64,000 bases of DNA from Ruoffia tabacinasalis (GTDB taxonomy: Bacteria; Bacillota; Bacilli; Lactobacillales; Aerococcaceae), in the NCBI RefSeq assembly GCF_042652985.1, contig NZ_JBHSHQ010000027.1, forward strand, positions 69,156 to 133,155, in the 5' to 3' direction. The notes below the pieces were generated by a model. That model was given only the letters and a program-made list of their open reading frames with translations. It had not been told where the DNA came from and did no database searches. Positions within the stretch are counted from its first letter, which is position 1, and each line of letters begins with the position of its first letter. The position numbers were made by a program, and so were the translations under genes. This document shows, one piece after another, positions 49,444 to 59,382 of this stretch.

Positions 49444-50291
49444 TATTCTCCCTCATTTCTAACAACCGTTGAACGGTCATCTGTGTAGTAAGGCACGCGG
49501 CCTTTTCCTTTTAGACGAATCCAAAGTACAAGACTAATACCAATAACTACTAGAATAAGCGATAATATTTGAGAAACTCTTAATGGACCGATATATAAAC
49601 TATCCGTTCTTAGACCTTCAATCCAAAAGCGTCCAATACCATACCAAATCATATAGAATGCGACGAGTTCACCGCGTTTGAAGAAATCTTTCCGTGGTCT
49701 TAGTAGGAGTAAAACAATTAAACCGACTAAATTCCATAAAGACTCATATAAGAACGTTGGGTGATAGTAGGTCCCATTAATATTCATTTGTTCAATAATA
49801 AAATTAGGCAGGGCGAGGTTTTCTAGAAAGGCTTTCGATACCGGCCCCCCGTGGGCCTCTTGGTTCATAAAGTTACCCCAGCGCCCAATCAGTTGACCAG
49901 CAAAAAGTGCGGGTATCGCAATATCAAAGACATTAATGACACTGAGTTTGTATCTTTGACACAGTACATAAATTGTTATCGCACCACCGATAACACCACC
50001 GTAGATGGCCATTCCACCTTCCCAAACTCGGAATATACTTAAAGGATCGGACAGATAAGAGTTTGAAGAGAATAGGACATAGTAGATTCTAGCTCCCACT
50101 AAACCAAAGATCACTGTCCAAAAGAGCAAGTCAAACGATGTATCTGAATCAATGCCCTTACGGCTTGCTTCACGCGTAAATAATATGTAGCCGACTAAGA
50201 TAGCAAGGCCAATAATAATCCCATACCAACGGACCGGCCAGCCAAATAATTCAAAGGCAATCGGATCAATCACTAAAAAATTCAATCCCAT
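49443..50291 (-). CDS. lgt: prolipoprotein diacylglyceryl transferase
   Basis: Integral membrane enzyme that transfers diacylglycerol to the lipobox Cys of prolipoproteins. 282 aa with about seven helices; GGMAIYGGVIGGAIT and GQLIGRWGNFMNQEAHGG carry the essential His/Arg/Asn residues of the family. ATG 50291 lies 1 bp after the hprK stop with GGGGA upstream; an in-frame GTG at 50306 would add five residues. Coupled to hprK and gpsA. Confidence 0.96.
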   Translation of the reverse strand: MGLNFLVIDPIAFELFGWPVRWYGIIIGLAILVGYILFTREASRKGIDSDTSFDLLFWTVIFGLVGARIYYVLFSSNSYLSDPLSIFRVWEGGMAIYGGVIGGAITIYVLCQRYKLSVINVFDIAIPALFAGQLIGRWGNFMNQEAHGGPVSKAFLENLALPNFIIEQMNINGTYYHPTFLYESLWNLVGLIVLLLLRPRKDFFKRGELVAFYMIWYGIGRFWIEGLRTDSLYIGPLRVSQILSLILVVIGISLVLWIRLKGKGRVPYYTDDRSTVVRNEGE

Positions 50292-50292
50292 T

Positions 50293-51228
50293 CTATTGTT
50301 CCCCACGGTTCTTTTGAATTAAATCGCGTAATTTACTATTAAACGTTACTTTCGCATCATAACCCATTTGAGCCGCACGGAAATTCATTGCCGCAGATTC
50401 AACAATCGCAGCTAGGTTTCGCCCAGTTTTAACTGGTATACGAATCGAAGGCACGTGAACTTCGAATATTTGCTCATACTCTTTATCATAACCAAGTCGG
50501 TCATATTGTGTGTTTCCGTCATCCAATACTAAGTTGATAATGAGCTCTAATCGTTTACTACGACGAATCGCAGATACACCGTACAAGCTCATAACATCAA
50601 TAATACCTAAGCCACGAATTTCAATCATGTTTTGTAGGATTTCTGGGGCTTCACCGTTTAAAGTCAATTCATCAATTTGATACAGCTCTACACGGTCATC
50701 CGCAATAAGTCGATGCCCTCGTTGAATCAGCTCTAAACCAGTCTCAGACTTACCAACACCACTGGATCCAACTAACAATACCCCCATACCAAAGACTTCC
50801 ACAAAGACACCATGCTTTGAAAGTCTTTCAGCGAGTTTTCTCTCGAGATAATTCGTAATATTTGCTAACACCCGACTTGTTTTGGATCTAGCTGATAAGA
50901 TAGGAATACCTAAAGAGTCCGCAACTGGGATTAATTCTTCAGGTATATCAATCTCACGTGATACGACAATCGCTGGCGTCTCATCCGTACACATTAATGA
51001 GAAGATATTTGATCTTTCTTCGGATGTCTTTTCACTTAAAAACGACATCTCAGTGCGTCCAATTAATTGGATACGTTCATGTGGATAATATTCTTTGTAA
51101 CCTGTTAAAACAAGCCCAGGTCTTGAAACTTCACTTGAATAAATTTTGTTTGTTTTATACTCTTCACCATATATTAAATTGATATCTAACGTGTCTACTA
51201 ACTCTTGTACAGTTACTGCATTAGTCAT
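50293..51228 (-). CDS. hprK: HPr kinase/phosphorylase
   Basis: Phosphorylates HPr on Ser46 in response to sugar, making the CcpA co-repressor; the cre-like sites before the fad, ldh and glp genes would depend on it. 311 aa: P-loop GVLLVGSSGVGKSETGLELI, RLIADDRVELYQI, and the HPrK signature EIRGLGIIDVMSLYGVSAIR. It heads hprK-lgt-gpsA, downstream of the PspC gene with 167 bp and a terminator of the latter on the other side. Confidence 0.97.
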   Translation of the reverse strand: MTNAVTVQELVDTLDINLIYGEEYKTNKIYSSEVSRPGLVLTGYKEYYPHERIQLIGRTEMSFLSEKTSEERSNIFSLMCTDETPAIVVSREIDIPEELIPVADSLGIPILSARSKTSRVLANITNYLERKLAERLSKHGVFVEVFGMGVLLVGSSGVGKSETGLELIQRGHRLIADDRVELYQIDELTLNGEAPEILQNMIEIRGLGIIDVMSLYGVSAIRRSKRLELIINLVLDDGNTQYDRLGYDKEYEQIFEVHVPSIRIPVKTGRNLAAIVESAAMNFRAAQMGYDAKVTFNSKLRDLIQKNRGEQ

Positions 51229-51328
51229 GACGTATATTCCTCCTGTGAATGATCTTATTTACTTCTAAATGTTATCACACAACTGCCCAACAATCACGAA
51301 CCAAATATTAAATCATAACTTATATAGT

Positions 51329-51366
51329 AAAAAAATCTACACCTGCTTAATACAAGCAAGTGTAGA
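51329..51366 (-). terminator. terminator after the PspC gene
   Basis: On the minus strand TCTACACTTGCTT pairs with AAGCAGGTGTAGA (13 pairs, one G-U; 51336-51366) followed by seven T. It lies 30 bp past the PspC stop. Confidence 0.88.
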
Positions 51367-51395
51367 CTTAGTTCAATTTATTTAGTTTCGTTTAA

Positions 51396-51704
51396 TTAGA
51401 AGTCATCCCAATTATCATTATCTTCGGGTGTTACATCTTTAGGTTTATTATTCGCAGAAGGTCTATCTGAACCGAATGGATTCGATTTTCTACTTTGACC
51501 ACCTTTAACTTGATAGTCATAAGGTAAAAGTAGCCCTAAAAGAATATATAACCAAAAACCTGATGACCCTGCCACAAGTAAGATAAAGAAGATTACTCGA
51601 ACAATTGTTGGGTCAATGTTGAAATATTCAGCTAATCCCCCACAGACACCCATAATATGTTTATCTGTTGATGACTTAAATAATTTTTTGCTTTGATTTG
51701 ACAT
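51396..51704 (-). CDS. PspC-domain membrane protein
   Basis: 102 aa: PspC domain at about 5-65 (KLFKSSTDKHIMGVCGGLAE, YFNIDPTIVRVIFFILLVAG) with one or two membrane segments, then a polar Asp/Asn/Lys tail. In Bacillus its counterpart YvlC sits next to YvlB near hprK, as here. PspC proteins sense or buffer envelope stress. ATG 51704 follows GGAGGGATATAAA; the longer frame from 51719 includes that site. Confidence 0.92.
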   Translation of the reverse strand: MSNQSKKLFKSSTDKHIMGVCGGLAEYFNIDPTIVRVIFFILLVAGSSGFWLYILLGLLLPYDYQVKGGQSRKSNPFGSDRPSANNKPKDVTPEDNDNWDDF

Positions 51705-51744
51705 TTTATATCCCTCCATAATTTTTAATGTCTTGTTATGTTTA

Positions 51745-53364
51745 TTATAACTCTTTTTTACTATCTTTTAAAAATATATCGCCAGAAGTTGTTGTGATGT
51801 TAACCACTGCATTATCTGTTTCACCTGATACAATTCGGTGGTAATGTGCTTTTTGTTTAGTTGGATGCTCGTCAATACTTTCAAGATTTGATAAGCGGTT
51901 TTTCACTTCACCATGTGTAGTCTTACTATCAATGGTTAAATTCATTTGACTTGGCAAGGATAACTTAACATCTCCACTCACTGTCTTGATTTTAACATTC
52001 GCATCATTCGTATCTTTTTTCGTTAGATAGAAATCACTGTTTAAAGTGTCTGCTGATAAGTTTCGGATGTAACCATTCACTCGAACATCCCCATTTAAGT
52101 CATTCATCACTAGTGTATCAATCGGTGAGTTTTGAATATCAATATCACCGTTTAATAAATCTAATGAGACTTCTTTGGCTGTGACTTTATTTAAGGTCAC
52201 ATCTCCATTTTTGTCTTTAACTACAATTTCTTTACTAGTTAAACCATCTAAATCGACTTCGCCGTTCAGTAATTGAATTTGGAAGCAATCAACATCTCCT
52301 TGAGGCACTTTGATTGTACCGTCAACTGAGAATTTCGGTGATGTCACTTTCAATACAAAGCGGTTATCAATGATACCGATCGTATTTACTTCTTCAAAGT
52401 GCTCTTTAGACGTTTCTTCATGGCTACCATGGAATCGTACTTCTGCATCAACGACAATATCGTCACCATCATGGCTCACTACTTCAACGGAACCATTATA
52501 TAATTCAATCTCAAAGCGACTTACTCCTTCAACGGGATACGTAAATTCATAATCTTGTGAACTTGTCTTAATCCATGGTACTTGGAAAGAGACATTAACA
52601 TCTTTTAAGTTGAAGTTCTCTAAAAATGATTTAGATTGCTCTGTGAAGAATGAACCCCATTTTTTTCCTTCACGGGATGCTTCTTTTCCAAAATGTGTTG
52701 CTGCTTCAGCAAATTTCTCTGAACGGTTATTGAAGAATTCTTTGAAATCTTGCTTGTTAGATTCTTTACTCCAGCCTAAGGCTTCTTTTTCATTTTGTAA
52801 TTCAGTCAATTCACTTTGTAAAATATCTAATTCAGCTTGAATGTGATCTCTTTTTTCAATAGTATTTGCTTTTTGTTCAATCATTTCAGGGGTTAAATCA
52901 TCTAATTCTTCAAATATCTCAATCTCGCGTATGCGTTGTTTGCTGATTACTAATTTTTCATTCTCTTTAGCTATCTTATCGTTCAATGCTTGAATTTCAG
53001 TATTAATTTCTGCTAAACGTGCTTGATTATTCTTAACTTTCTCAGTATCTTCAGTTTCTTCAAACTCAGACCATTCTTCAAAGTCAGCCTTTTTCTCAGC
53101 GTTTTGTTTAAAGTAGTCACCCATATATTTAGCAAAGTCTTTTCCTTGATTAAAGACCTCTTCAAAGGTTTGATTAATACTTGCTTCTGTTTCTTTCTCA
53201 GTGTCATCTGTTGCTTGAGTTGTTTGAGTCGTTTCTTCATCTGTTGTGTTCGTTGATTCTGATAAAGTATCATTATTTGATGCAGCTTCTAATAAATCAA
53301 GTGCTTCTTCCATGGAAATAACATTTTGTTTTACTAGTTCAATTATACGCTCTTTTTCATTCAT
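51745..53364 (-). CDS. YvlB-type DUF4097 protein with coiled coil
   Basis: 539 aa. The first 30 residues (MNEKERIIELVKQNVISMEE) resemble the short SHOCT-like helix pair found at the start of YvlB; residues 100-200 form a charged coiled coil; residues 270-535 are repetitive beta strands (the DUF4097 right-handed beta helix, with recurring NGDV/NGEV turns: LNGEVDLDGL, KNGDVTLNKV, LNGDIDIQN, LNGDVRVNGY). There is no signal peptide. It lies 25 bp upstream of the PspC gene, the Bacillus yvlB-yvlC pair. Function is unknown; the pairing suggests envelope stress. Confidence 0.85.
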   Translation of the reverse strand: MNEKERIIELVKQNVISMEEALDLLEAASNNDTLSESTNTTDEETTQTTQATDDTEKETEASINQTFEEVFNQGKDFAKYMGDYFKQNAEKKADFEEWSEFEETEDTEKVKNNQARLAEINTEIQALNDKIAKENEKLVISKQRIREIEIFEELDDLTPEMIEQKANTIEKRDHIQAELDILQSELTELQNEKEALGWSKESNKQDFKEFFNNRSEKFAEAATHFGKEASREGKKWGSFFTEQSKSFLENFNLKDVNVSFQVPWIKTSSQDYEFTYPVEGVSRFEIELYNGSVEVVSHDGDDIVVDAEVRFHGSHEETSKEHFEEVNTIGIIDNRFVLKVTSPKFSVDGTIKVPQGDVDCFQIQLLNGEVDLDGLTSKEIVVKDKNGDVTLNKVTAKEVSLDLLNGDIDIQNSPIDTLVMNDLNGDVRVNGYIRNLSADTLNSDFYLTKKDTNDANVKIKTVSGDVKLSLPSQMNLTIDSKTTHGEVKNRLSNLESIDEHPTKQKAHYHRIVSGETDNAVVNITTTSGDIFLKDSKKEL

Positions 53365-53589
53365 ATCATTTTACCTCCAATGATTTTTATCTATTTGCTT
53401 CTCTACACTTATTATTATGTCATCGATTGTCAAGGACTTCATAGGTCCAGAGCCCTATCTTTACTTAGTTGTAAGTTAAAGTATATCCAAATTTGTTAAC
53501 GGACATATCTTTTACTTTCGTTCTATCTATATTATGCAAGCAAATGGATATAAATTCATTGGACTATAGACCCATATTTTGAATAAAAT

Positions 53590-53618
53590 AAAAAAGCTAA
53601 CGGATTTCCCGCTAGCTT
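53590..53618 (-). terminator. terminator after glpF
   Basis: On the minus strand AAGCTAGCGG pairs with CCGTTAGCTT (53594-53618, one G-U) and leads into six T. It closes glpK-glpO-glpF. Further right to 53364 lies the yvlB-like promoter region with a small dyad GGAC-N7-GTCC at 53434-53448. Confidence 0.85.
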
Positions 53619-53630
53619 TAGTAAATATAT

Positions 53631-54338
53631 TTAGTTAATGATGCCAAATACAAGTGCTGCTAATGCTGCTCCAACAATCGGCGCCAATACTGGTATCCAA
53701 GAGTAACCCCAGTCAGAGTCTCTCTTTTGTTTAATTGGTAAGATCGCGTGAGCAATACGTGGACCTAAGTCACGTGCAGGATTAATTGCGTAACCCGTTG
53801 TTCCTCCCAATGATAAACCAATTCCGATAATTAAGATACCAACACAAATTGTTGATAAACCTGGTGCGATATCGTATTTAGAAAAGCTTAAGATACCAAA
53901 CATTAATACAAATGTCCCTAATAATTCACCAATAAAGTTTGAAACTGTATTGTAAATTTCTGGTCCTGTAGCAAACGTTCCTAAGATGGCTGATGAATCT
54001 TCAGTCACATCAAAATGTGGTTTGTATTGTACCCAGACTAAGACAGCTCCTAAAAATGCACCAAGCATTTGTGCGATTGTATAAGGTATGACTGAACTCC
54101 AAGGTGTACTTCCTTCAATAGCGAAAGCGATCGTTACCGCTGGATTTAAATGCGCAGGACTCATATAACCTGAAGCTAAAGCTCCTAATGTTACTGCAAT
54201 CCCCCAACCAATCGTAATTGATAACCAACCCGCACCATTGCTTTTTGTTCCTTTAAGTAAGTTCCCAGCAACAATCCCGTCTCCTAATAAGACTAAGATT
54301 AACGTTCCAATAAATTCTCCAACTAGCTCTGTTCCCAT
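53631..54338 (-). CDS. glpF: glycerol uptake facilitator (aquaglyceroporin)
   Basis: Six-helix channel, 235 aa, with two half-helix signatures: AHLNPAVTIAFAIEG (first NPA) and GYAINPARDLGPRI (second NPA with the selectivity Arg). The Asp after NPAR is the residue that marks glycerol-permeable members. It is the last gene of glpK-glpO-glpF, 30 bp after glpO. Confidence 0.95.
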   Translation of the reverse strand: MGTELVGEFIGTLILVLLGDGIVAGNLLKGTKSNGAGWLSITIGWGIAVTLGALASGYMSPAHLNPAVTIAFAIEGSTPWSSVIPYTIAQMLGAFLGAVLVWVQYKPHFDVTEDSSAILGTFATGPEIYNTVSNFIGELLGTFVLMFGILSFSKYDIAPGLSTICVGILIIGIGLSLGGTTGYAINPARDLGPRIAHAILPIKQKRDSDWGYSWIPVLAPIVGAALAALVFGIIN

Positions 54339-54368
54339 CTGTTTCCCCTTTTACATATTAAATTTTTA

Positions 54369-56204
54369 TTATTTGGCGTTTTCTTTTAATTCTTTTAAAT
54401 CACTTTCAGCTAATACAGCAGCTAACTCATCTAAGTGTGCTTGTTTTTCTTCTTCAGACCATTCAAAGTATCTTGCCATTTCATTCGTAATTGGAAGTGT
54501 TAAATCATCCAGAGTTTCACGCATGAATAGTAAGTGATTTGTTCTTCTTAAGAAATAATCTACAGGAGTTAAAGCCATCTCTTCTCTCATTGTATAATGC
54601 AATACCAGTGTATCGCGTAAACTTAAGCCTTCAGCTGCTTCAAGGGTTGTAACTAAGTTGAATACACGCGGTGCATTTGATCCAAAGACTCTGGCGATAT
54701 AGCTTGCATCTGCTTTGTCTAAACCACGTTTAACACCTAATTGAGCAAATGTTTCTAATTCTGAATCGACATTCGCTGGATTTAATTCTCCACCTGATAC
54801 TGGATACGTTTTTGAATTAACTAAAGTAAATTGCTTTTGGTATTGTGTAGAAAGAATCTCAATAATTGCTTTCATTGCTCCTTCAGCCATCTTACGGTAA
54901 TCCGTAATTTTCCCTCCAGCTAGTGTGATTAAGCCGTTATCATCAATATCTAAAGAACTTCCACGGGATACCGCTGAAGGGTCGTTAGCTTTCTCAGACG
55001 TACTTGTTTCAATTTGTCCGATGGCTTCTTCAACATCTTCACGCGTTGTTTCTTTATTTAAGTAAGATCCGACAGTTGAAATTAAATGCTCAAAACTCTC
55101 ATCTGAGATTGAACCATTATTCCCTCCATTATAATCGGATGCTTTATTCCCTGAAATTAACGGACGTAATCCTGCCCAGCTACTCTCAACATCATGAATC
55201 GAAATATTCGCTTCTGGGAAACGATTATTCACAATGCCTAATAAATAATCAACATCTTCTTGAGTCACTGTTGGATGAGCTAAATCACCTGTGTAATCTG
55301 TATCGGTCGTTCCAAAGTATGTTTTATTTTCTCTTGGAATGACAAAGACCATACGCCCATCACCTAAGCCAGTATCAAAGTATGTTGGTTGAGGTACTTT
55401 AATCTTGCTATTATCTACAACTAAATGAACTCCTTTTGTTGGACGCATTTGTTGGATTTGATCATCTTCTTTATTTAAATTACGTACTAAATCACTCCAT
55501 GGCCCACTTGTGTTAATTACCGTGCGTGCTTTAATTTTAAATGTTTCGCCTGATAACATATCTTTAGCAACCACACCGTTAATTTGTCCTTCATCATTGA
55601 ATAAAAACGACTCAGCTTTCACACGACTGGCAACAAGTGCACCGTCTTGATTGGCGCGTTTGATGTTCTCAATCACTAATCGCGCATCATTATTGTTGTA
55701 ATCTAAGTATTGCCCACCACCAACTAAGCCTTCGGCTTTAATTTGAGGTTCACGTTCAAGCACTTCTTCTTTCGTTAAAGTTTTATTTGCTAATGGTGAA
55801 TTGCTAACACCTGCTAATAGATCATATAAATCCATCGCTACCTTCAGACGGAACATATTAAATGTCGCATTTGGCTCATCATAAACCGGTAATAACATTG
55901 GATCTGCTTTAGGTATGTGAGGAGCAATTTGTTGTACAACTGCACGTTCTTGCACAGTATCTGATACAACTTCAACATCGAATTGTTTCAGATAACGAAT
56001 CCCACCGTGAACGAGTTTCGTTGAACGACTACTTGTTCCTTCAGCGAAATCTTGCATCTCAATTAGACCTGTTTCTAAACCGCTGGCTGCTGCTTGAATC
56101 GCCACTCCAGCTCCGGTAATCCCTCCACCAATAATTAATAAATCAAGTGTACGGTCTTGTAATTTCTCAATCGCTCTTTGGCGTGTATCTTTAGAAAATC
56201 TCAT
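54369..56204 (-). CDS. glpO: alpha-glycerophosphate oxidase
   Basis: FAD enzyme that oxidises glycerol-3-phosphate to DHAP with O2 and releases H2O2. 611 aa: FAD loop LLIIGGGITGAGVAIQAAAS and SSRSTKLVHGGIRYLKQFD; the region 350-410 contains the Ser/Asn/Glu-rich insert seen in streptococcal and enterococcal GlpO but not in dehydrogenase GlpD. Start 2 bp after the glpK stop, so coupled. This gene is typical of Lactobacillales. Confidence 0.96.
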   Translation of the reverse strand: MRFSKDTRQRAIEKLQDRTLDLLIIGGGITGAGVAIQAAASGLETGLIEMQDFAEGTSSRSTKLVHGGIRYLKQFDVEVVSDTVQERAVVQQIAPHIPKADPMLLPVYDEPNATFNMFRLKVAMDLYDLLAGVSNSPLANKTLTKEEVLEREPQIKAEGLVGGGQYLDYNNNDARLVIENIKRANQDGALVASRVKAESFLFNDEGQINGVVAKDMLSGETFKIKARTVINTSGPWSDLVRNLNKEDDQIQQMRPTKGVHLVVDNSKIKVPQPTYFDTGLGDGRMVFVIPRENKTYFGTTDTDYTGDLAHPTVTQEDVDYLLGIVNNRFPEANISIHDVESSWAGLRPLISGNKASDYNGGNNGSISDESFEHLISTVGSYLNKETTREDVEEAIGQIETSTSEKANDPSAVSRGSSLDIDDNGLITLAGGKITDYRKMAEGAMKAIIEILSTQYQKQFTLVNSKTYPVSGGELNPANVDSELETFAQLGVKRGLDKADASYIARVFGSNAPRVFNLVTTLEAAEGLSLRDTLVLHYTMREEMALTPVDYFLRRTNHLLFMRETLDDLTLPITNEMARYFEWSEEEKQAHLDELAAVLAESDLKELKENAK

Positions 56205-56206
56205 GC

Positions 56207-57733
56207 TTATTCCTCTCCTTCTTCCATTTCAACTTCATCTTGCGCAAAGACACGTGTCGCATGAACTGCTTTTTTCCAGCCTTTGTATAATTGCTCTTTA
56301 CGTGCATTATTCATTGATGGTGTAAATGTTTCGGCTGTTTCGTTTAATTTCTTAATCTCATCTAAATCTTCCCAGTATCCTACGGCTAAACCAGCTAAGA
56401 ATGCAGCACCTAAGGCGGTTGTTTCTAAGTTTTTAGCACGCGCAATTTCTGTTCCGATAATGTCTGATTGGAATTGCATTAAGTAATTGTTCATCGCCGC
56501 GCCACCATCCACTTTTAATAAAGGAATTTTAATCCCTGTATCTAATTGCATAGTGTCGATTACGTCTCTCACTTGATATGCGATGGACTGTAGTGTTGCT
56601 TTAACAAAGTCTTCCTTAGTTGTTCCACGCGTTAATCCAAAGACAGATCCTGTCGCATCTGAATCCCAGTAAGGAGCTCCTAGTCCTGTAAAGGCTGGAA
56701 CAACATATACTTCATCATTGTTGTGTGAGTTTCTTGCTAGATCTTCAGAATCAGCTGAATCACTAAACATACGCATCCCATCACGTAGCCATTGAATAGC
56801 ACTTCCGGCAATAAAGATTGACCCTTCAAGAGCGTAATAGATTTTACCGTTAATTCCATAACCAATCGTTGTTAATAAATTATTCTTAGATAATTCAAAG
56901 TCTTCACCCGTATTCATAATGATGAATGAACCTGTTCCATAAGTGTTTTTAACCATGCCTGGTTCAAAAGCTAATTGACCAAATAAAGCTGCTTGTTGGT
57001 CTCCAGCCATCCCACTAATAGGCACTTCTCCACCATAGAAGTGGAACGGTTTCGTTGTTCCATAAACTTCTGAGTTAGATTTTACTTCAGGAAGTAAGCT
57101 ACGAGGAATATTTAATAACTCTAAAATCTCATCATCCCACTCTAAATCTTTAATGTTATAGAGCATTGTTCTAGAAGCGTTAGAGTAATCAGTTACGTGA
57201 GTTTCTCCATCTGTTAATTTCCAAACTAACCACGTATCAATTGTTCCGAATAATAATTCGCCTCTTTCTGCGCGTTCTTGAGCGCCTTCAACGTTATCTA
57301 GAATCCAACGGATTTTTGTTGCTGAGAAGTACGCATCAACGATTAGACCTGTCTTTTGGTGAATCATGTCAGCATGGCCGTCTTGTTTTAATTGTTCTGC
57401 GATATCTGCTGTTTGTCTAGATTGCCAAACAATCGCGTTGTAAATTGGTAAACCAGTCTTTTTATCCCAAATAACCGTCGTTTCACGTTGATTCGTAATT
57501 CCAATTGCACTAATATCTGACGGTTTAATACCGCTTTCAATAAATGCCCCGGCAATCACGGATTGTACAGAATTCCAAATCTCATTGGCATTATGTTCAA
57601 CCCAACCTGCTTTAGGAAAAATTTGCGTAAACTCTTTTTGGTAACTTGCTACTTTCCCACCTTGTTTATTAATGATCAGCGCTCGTGAACTCGTCGTCCC
57701 TTGATCTATCGACAAAATATACTTCTCTTCCAT
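56207..57733 (-). CDS. glpK: glycerol kinase
   Basis: Phosphorylates glycerol to glycerol-3-phosphate. 508 aa of the FGGY family: SIDQGTTSSRALI, AIGITNQRETTVIWDK, GMAGDQQAALFGQLAFEPGM and the C-terminal LETTALGAAFLAGLAVGYW. The HPr-phosphorylated His of Gram-positive enzymes is present in KPFHFYGGEVPISG (near residue 231), so activity should be stimulated by the PTS. It heads the operon, with a promoter at 57801-57828. Confidence 0.97.
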   Translation of the reverse strand: MEEKYILSIDQGTTSSRALIINKQGGKVASYQKEFTQIFPKAGWVEHNANEIWNSVQSVIAGAFIESGIKPSDISAIGITNQRETTVIWDKKTGLPIYNAIVWQSRQTADIAEQLKQDGHADMIHQKTGLIVDAYFSATKIRWILDNVEGAQERAERGELLFGTIDTWLVWKLTDGETHVTDYSNASRTMLYNIKDLEWDDEILELLNIPRSLLPEVKSNSEVYGTTKPFHFYGGEVPISGMAGDQQAALFGQLAFEPGMVKNTYGTGSFIIMNTGEDFELSKNNLLTTIGYGINGKIYYALEGSIFIAGSAIQWLRDGMRMFSDSADSEDLARNSHNNDEVYVVPAFTGLGAPYWDSDATGSVFGLTRGTTKEDFVKATLQSIAYQVRDVIDTMQLDTGIKIPLLKVDGGAAMNNYLMQFQSDIIGTEIARAKNLETTALGAAFLAGLAVGYWEDLDEIKKLNETAETFTPSMNNARKEQLYKGWKKAVHATRVFAQDEVEMEEGEE

Positions 57734-57776
57734 CTTAATCCCCCTATTAATCTGTCAGCAACTCTTATTTATAATT

Positions 57777-57828
57777 GGAAATCGCTTTCTTTGTGAATAC
57801 ATTGTATCTCTTAAAGTTAATTTGTAAC
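57777..57828 (-). promoter_or_regulatory. promoter and cre-like site of the glp operon
   Basis: On the minus strand GTTACA (57823-57828), a 16-bp spacer and TACAAT (57801-57806). Just downstream, AGAAAGCGATTTCC (57777-57790) matches the cre consensus apart from its two outer bases. CcpA repression of glycerol use would make sense; the match is partial. Confidence 0.45.
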
Positions 57829-57872
57829 TATCGCGTTTTTTTGAAATATTTAAAAACTTGAGAGCGCTGTCC

Positions 57873-57917
57873 AAAAAATTGAAACACTGGCTTCAGCAAT
57901 TAAAGTCAGTGTTTCAA
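57873..57917 (-). terminator. terminator after the Mga-type regulator gene
   Basis: TTGAAACACTG (57879-57889) and CAGTGTTTCAA (57907-57917) pair perfectly; on the minus strand they lead into six T. It isolates the regulator from glpK. Confidence 0.85.
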
Positions 57918-57924
57918 ATAAAAA

Positions 57925-59382
57925 TTAATTGTCATCATTAAATAATCCATTAATGATACTCTCTAATTGCCTCATATCAAAGTGATTTGGTAAGCCTTTG
58001 AGGTAATAGTAAGGAACGGGATACTCTCTGTCGTAAGCATTGGAGACAATCAGATTAAAGTTTCTTCTCTTGTCGTATATTTCCACACTTACTAACCGAT
58101 TGACCTCAAGTCGTTGACGCATGACTGATATGATCGGCAACTTCTCAGTCTCATCACCAATGAGATCTAGCCCGATACTTATTGTCAGAGGCATCTGGTA
58201 AACTACATAGGATAACACTTCCGTTAAAGTCCATTCGGCTTCCCGATAAGCATCACCTAATTCTTTTTGATCGTAGTGATAGATATTAGTGATGACATCA
58301 TCGAGTAAGGGAATGGCTAAGTCTGCATTTTCCAGATTCATTCCATGTTTAACGAGCGAAAAATCTAACTCCTGTTCAAAATTTCGTTCAATAATGGCAC
58401 CTTTATAGAAGTATAATCTCCCTAAAATTTGGTTTAACGAATACATCCCTTGTTCATTTAAATTTTCTTGGCTTGAGACTGTTGAGCGAATATATTGTAA
58501 GCCTGTTGTTGTTGCCTCACTGACCGGCCCGCCGTAACCTAAACTTCTTTCCATGACAAAGGCAGGTAGAATGGACATGGTTGTCAGGAACATAAACTGA
58601 CACATGGCTTCTTCTTCTTCACTTTCTAGTGCATAACGACTTAAAAATACTAGCGTGTTTTGTCGTACTTGTTGATAGAAACGATGTGAATAGTAAGGTT
58701 TCATCAACGCTTTTAAAGCGTTAAAATCTTTGTATTTAACACCCATTCTTTGACGCGTTATCATGAGCCATAAACCGATTTCTGCTTCTTTATCCGCAAA
58801 AGTATCCTGTCCCCAAATCTGTTGAAATGAATGAATCACTTGTTGACTTTCTTTTGATTGAGCTAATTTACTTAAGCGTTTTTTAGGTTCGACTAGAGCA
58901 TATAATCGAAAGTAAAAATAACGAATCTGATGTTCCGGGCCTCTAATACGCCCACTTCGAATGGCTAAAGAAAATTCTTCTAGTAGGACATTCAAAGAAA
59001 CTAATTGACGATGAAACGTCGCTTCGCTAATGAGTAATTCTTGTGACAACTTTTGAACCGTATACTCTTCGACCTTAAACAGATAGACTAAAATCTGATA
59101 TTTTAAAGAATAAGGTAAGAATAGTTGCACGATATCTTGCTTTGTAACATGAGGTCCCAAGTTTAATTCTAGGCGGTCATTGATGAAGTGAATACTTAAT
59201 GGAAAATCTTGTGAATCAGCTAATTCATTCAAATCTTCTACGTATTTTAATAAGGTCACTTTCGACAAGGCCGTTTGCGCCATTGCCTCTTTCAGTTCTA
59301 AATCCGTTGAATGGTTAATTAAAGCACATAATAAAACCCATTGGCCACGCTCTCGTTTCTCAAATAAATCTTCAATCACCAT
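57925..59382 (-). CDS. Mga/AtxA-type transcriptional regulator
   Basis: 485 aa, the normal size for Mga-like regulators. Two N-terminal helix-turn-helix regions are visible: WVLLCALINHSTDLELKEAM with LSKVTLLKYVEDLNEL, and EYTVQKLSQELLISEATFHR (the HTH_Mga region). Residues about 180-390 are helical, like the PRD pair, and the end may be an EIIB-like fold. Such proteins respond to PTS phosphorylation. The start overlaps the stop of the oxidoreductase gene by 11 bp, and glpK lies downstream, so glp genes or the oxidoreductase are possible targets; this is inference. Confidence 0.87.
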   Translation of the reverse strand: MVIEDLFEKRERGQWVLLCALINHSTDLELKEAMAQTALSKVTLLKYVEDLNELADSQDFPLSIHFINDRLELNLGPHVTKQDIVQLFLPYSLKYQILVYLFKVEEYTVQKLSQELLISEATFHRQLVSLNVLLEEFSLAIRSGRIRGPEHQIRYFYFRLYALVEPKKRLSKLAQSKESQQVIHSFQQIWGQDTFADKEAEIGLWLMITRQRMGVKYKDFNALKALMKPYYSHRFYQQVRQNTLVFLSRYALESEEEEAMCQFMFLTTMSILPAFVMERSLGYGGPVSEATTTGLQYIRSTVSSQENLNEQGMYSLNQILGRLYFYKGAIIERNFEQELDFSLVKHGMNLENADLAIPLLDDVITNIYHYDQKELGDAYREAEWTLTEVLSYVVYQMPLTISIGLDLIGDETEKLPIISVMRQRLEVNRLVSVEIYDKRRNFNLIVSNAYDREYPVPYYYLKGLPNHFDMRQLESIINGLFNDDN

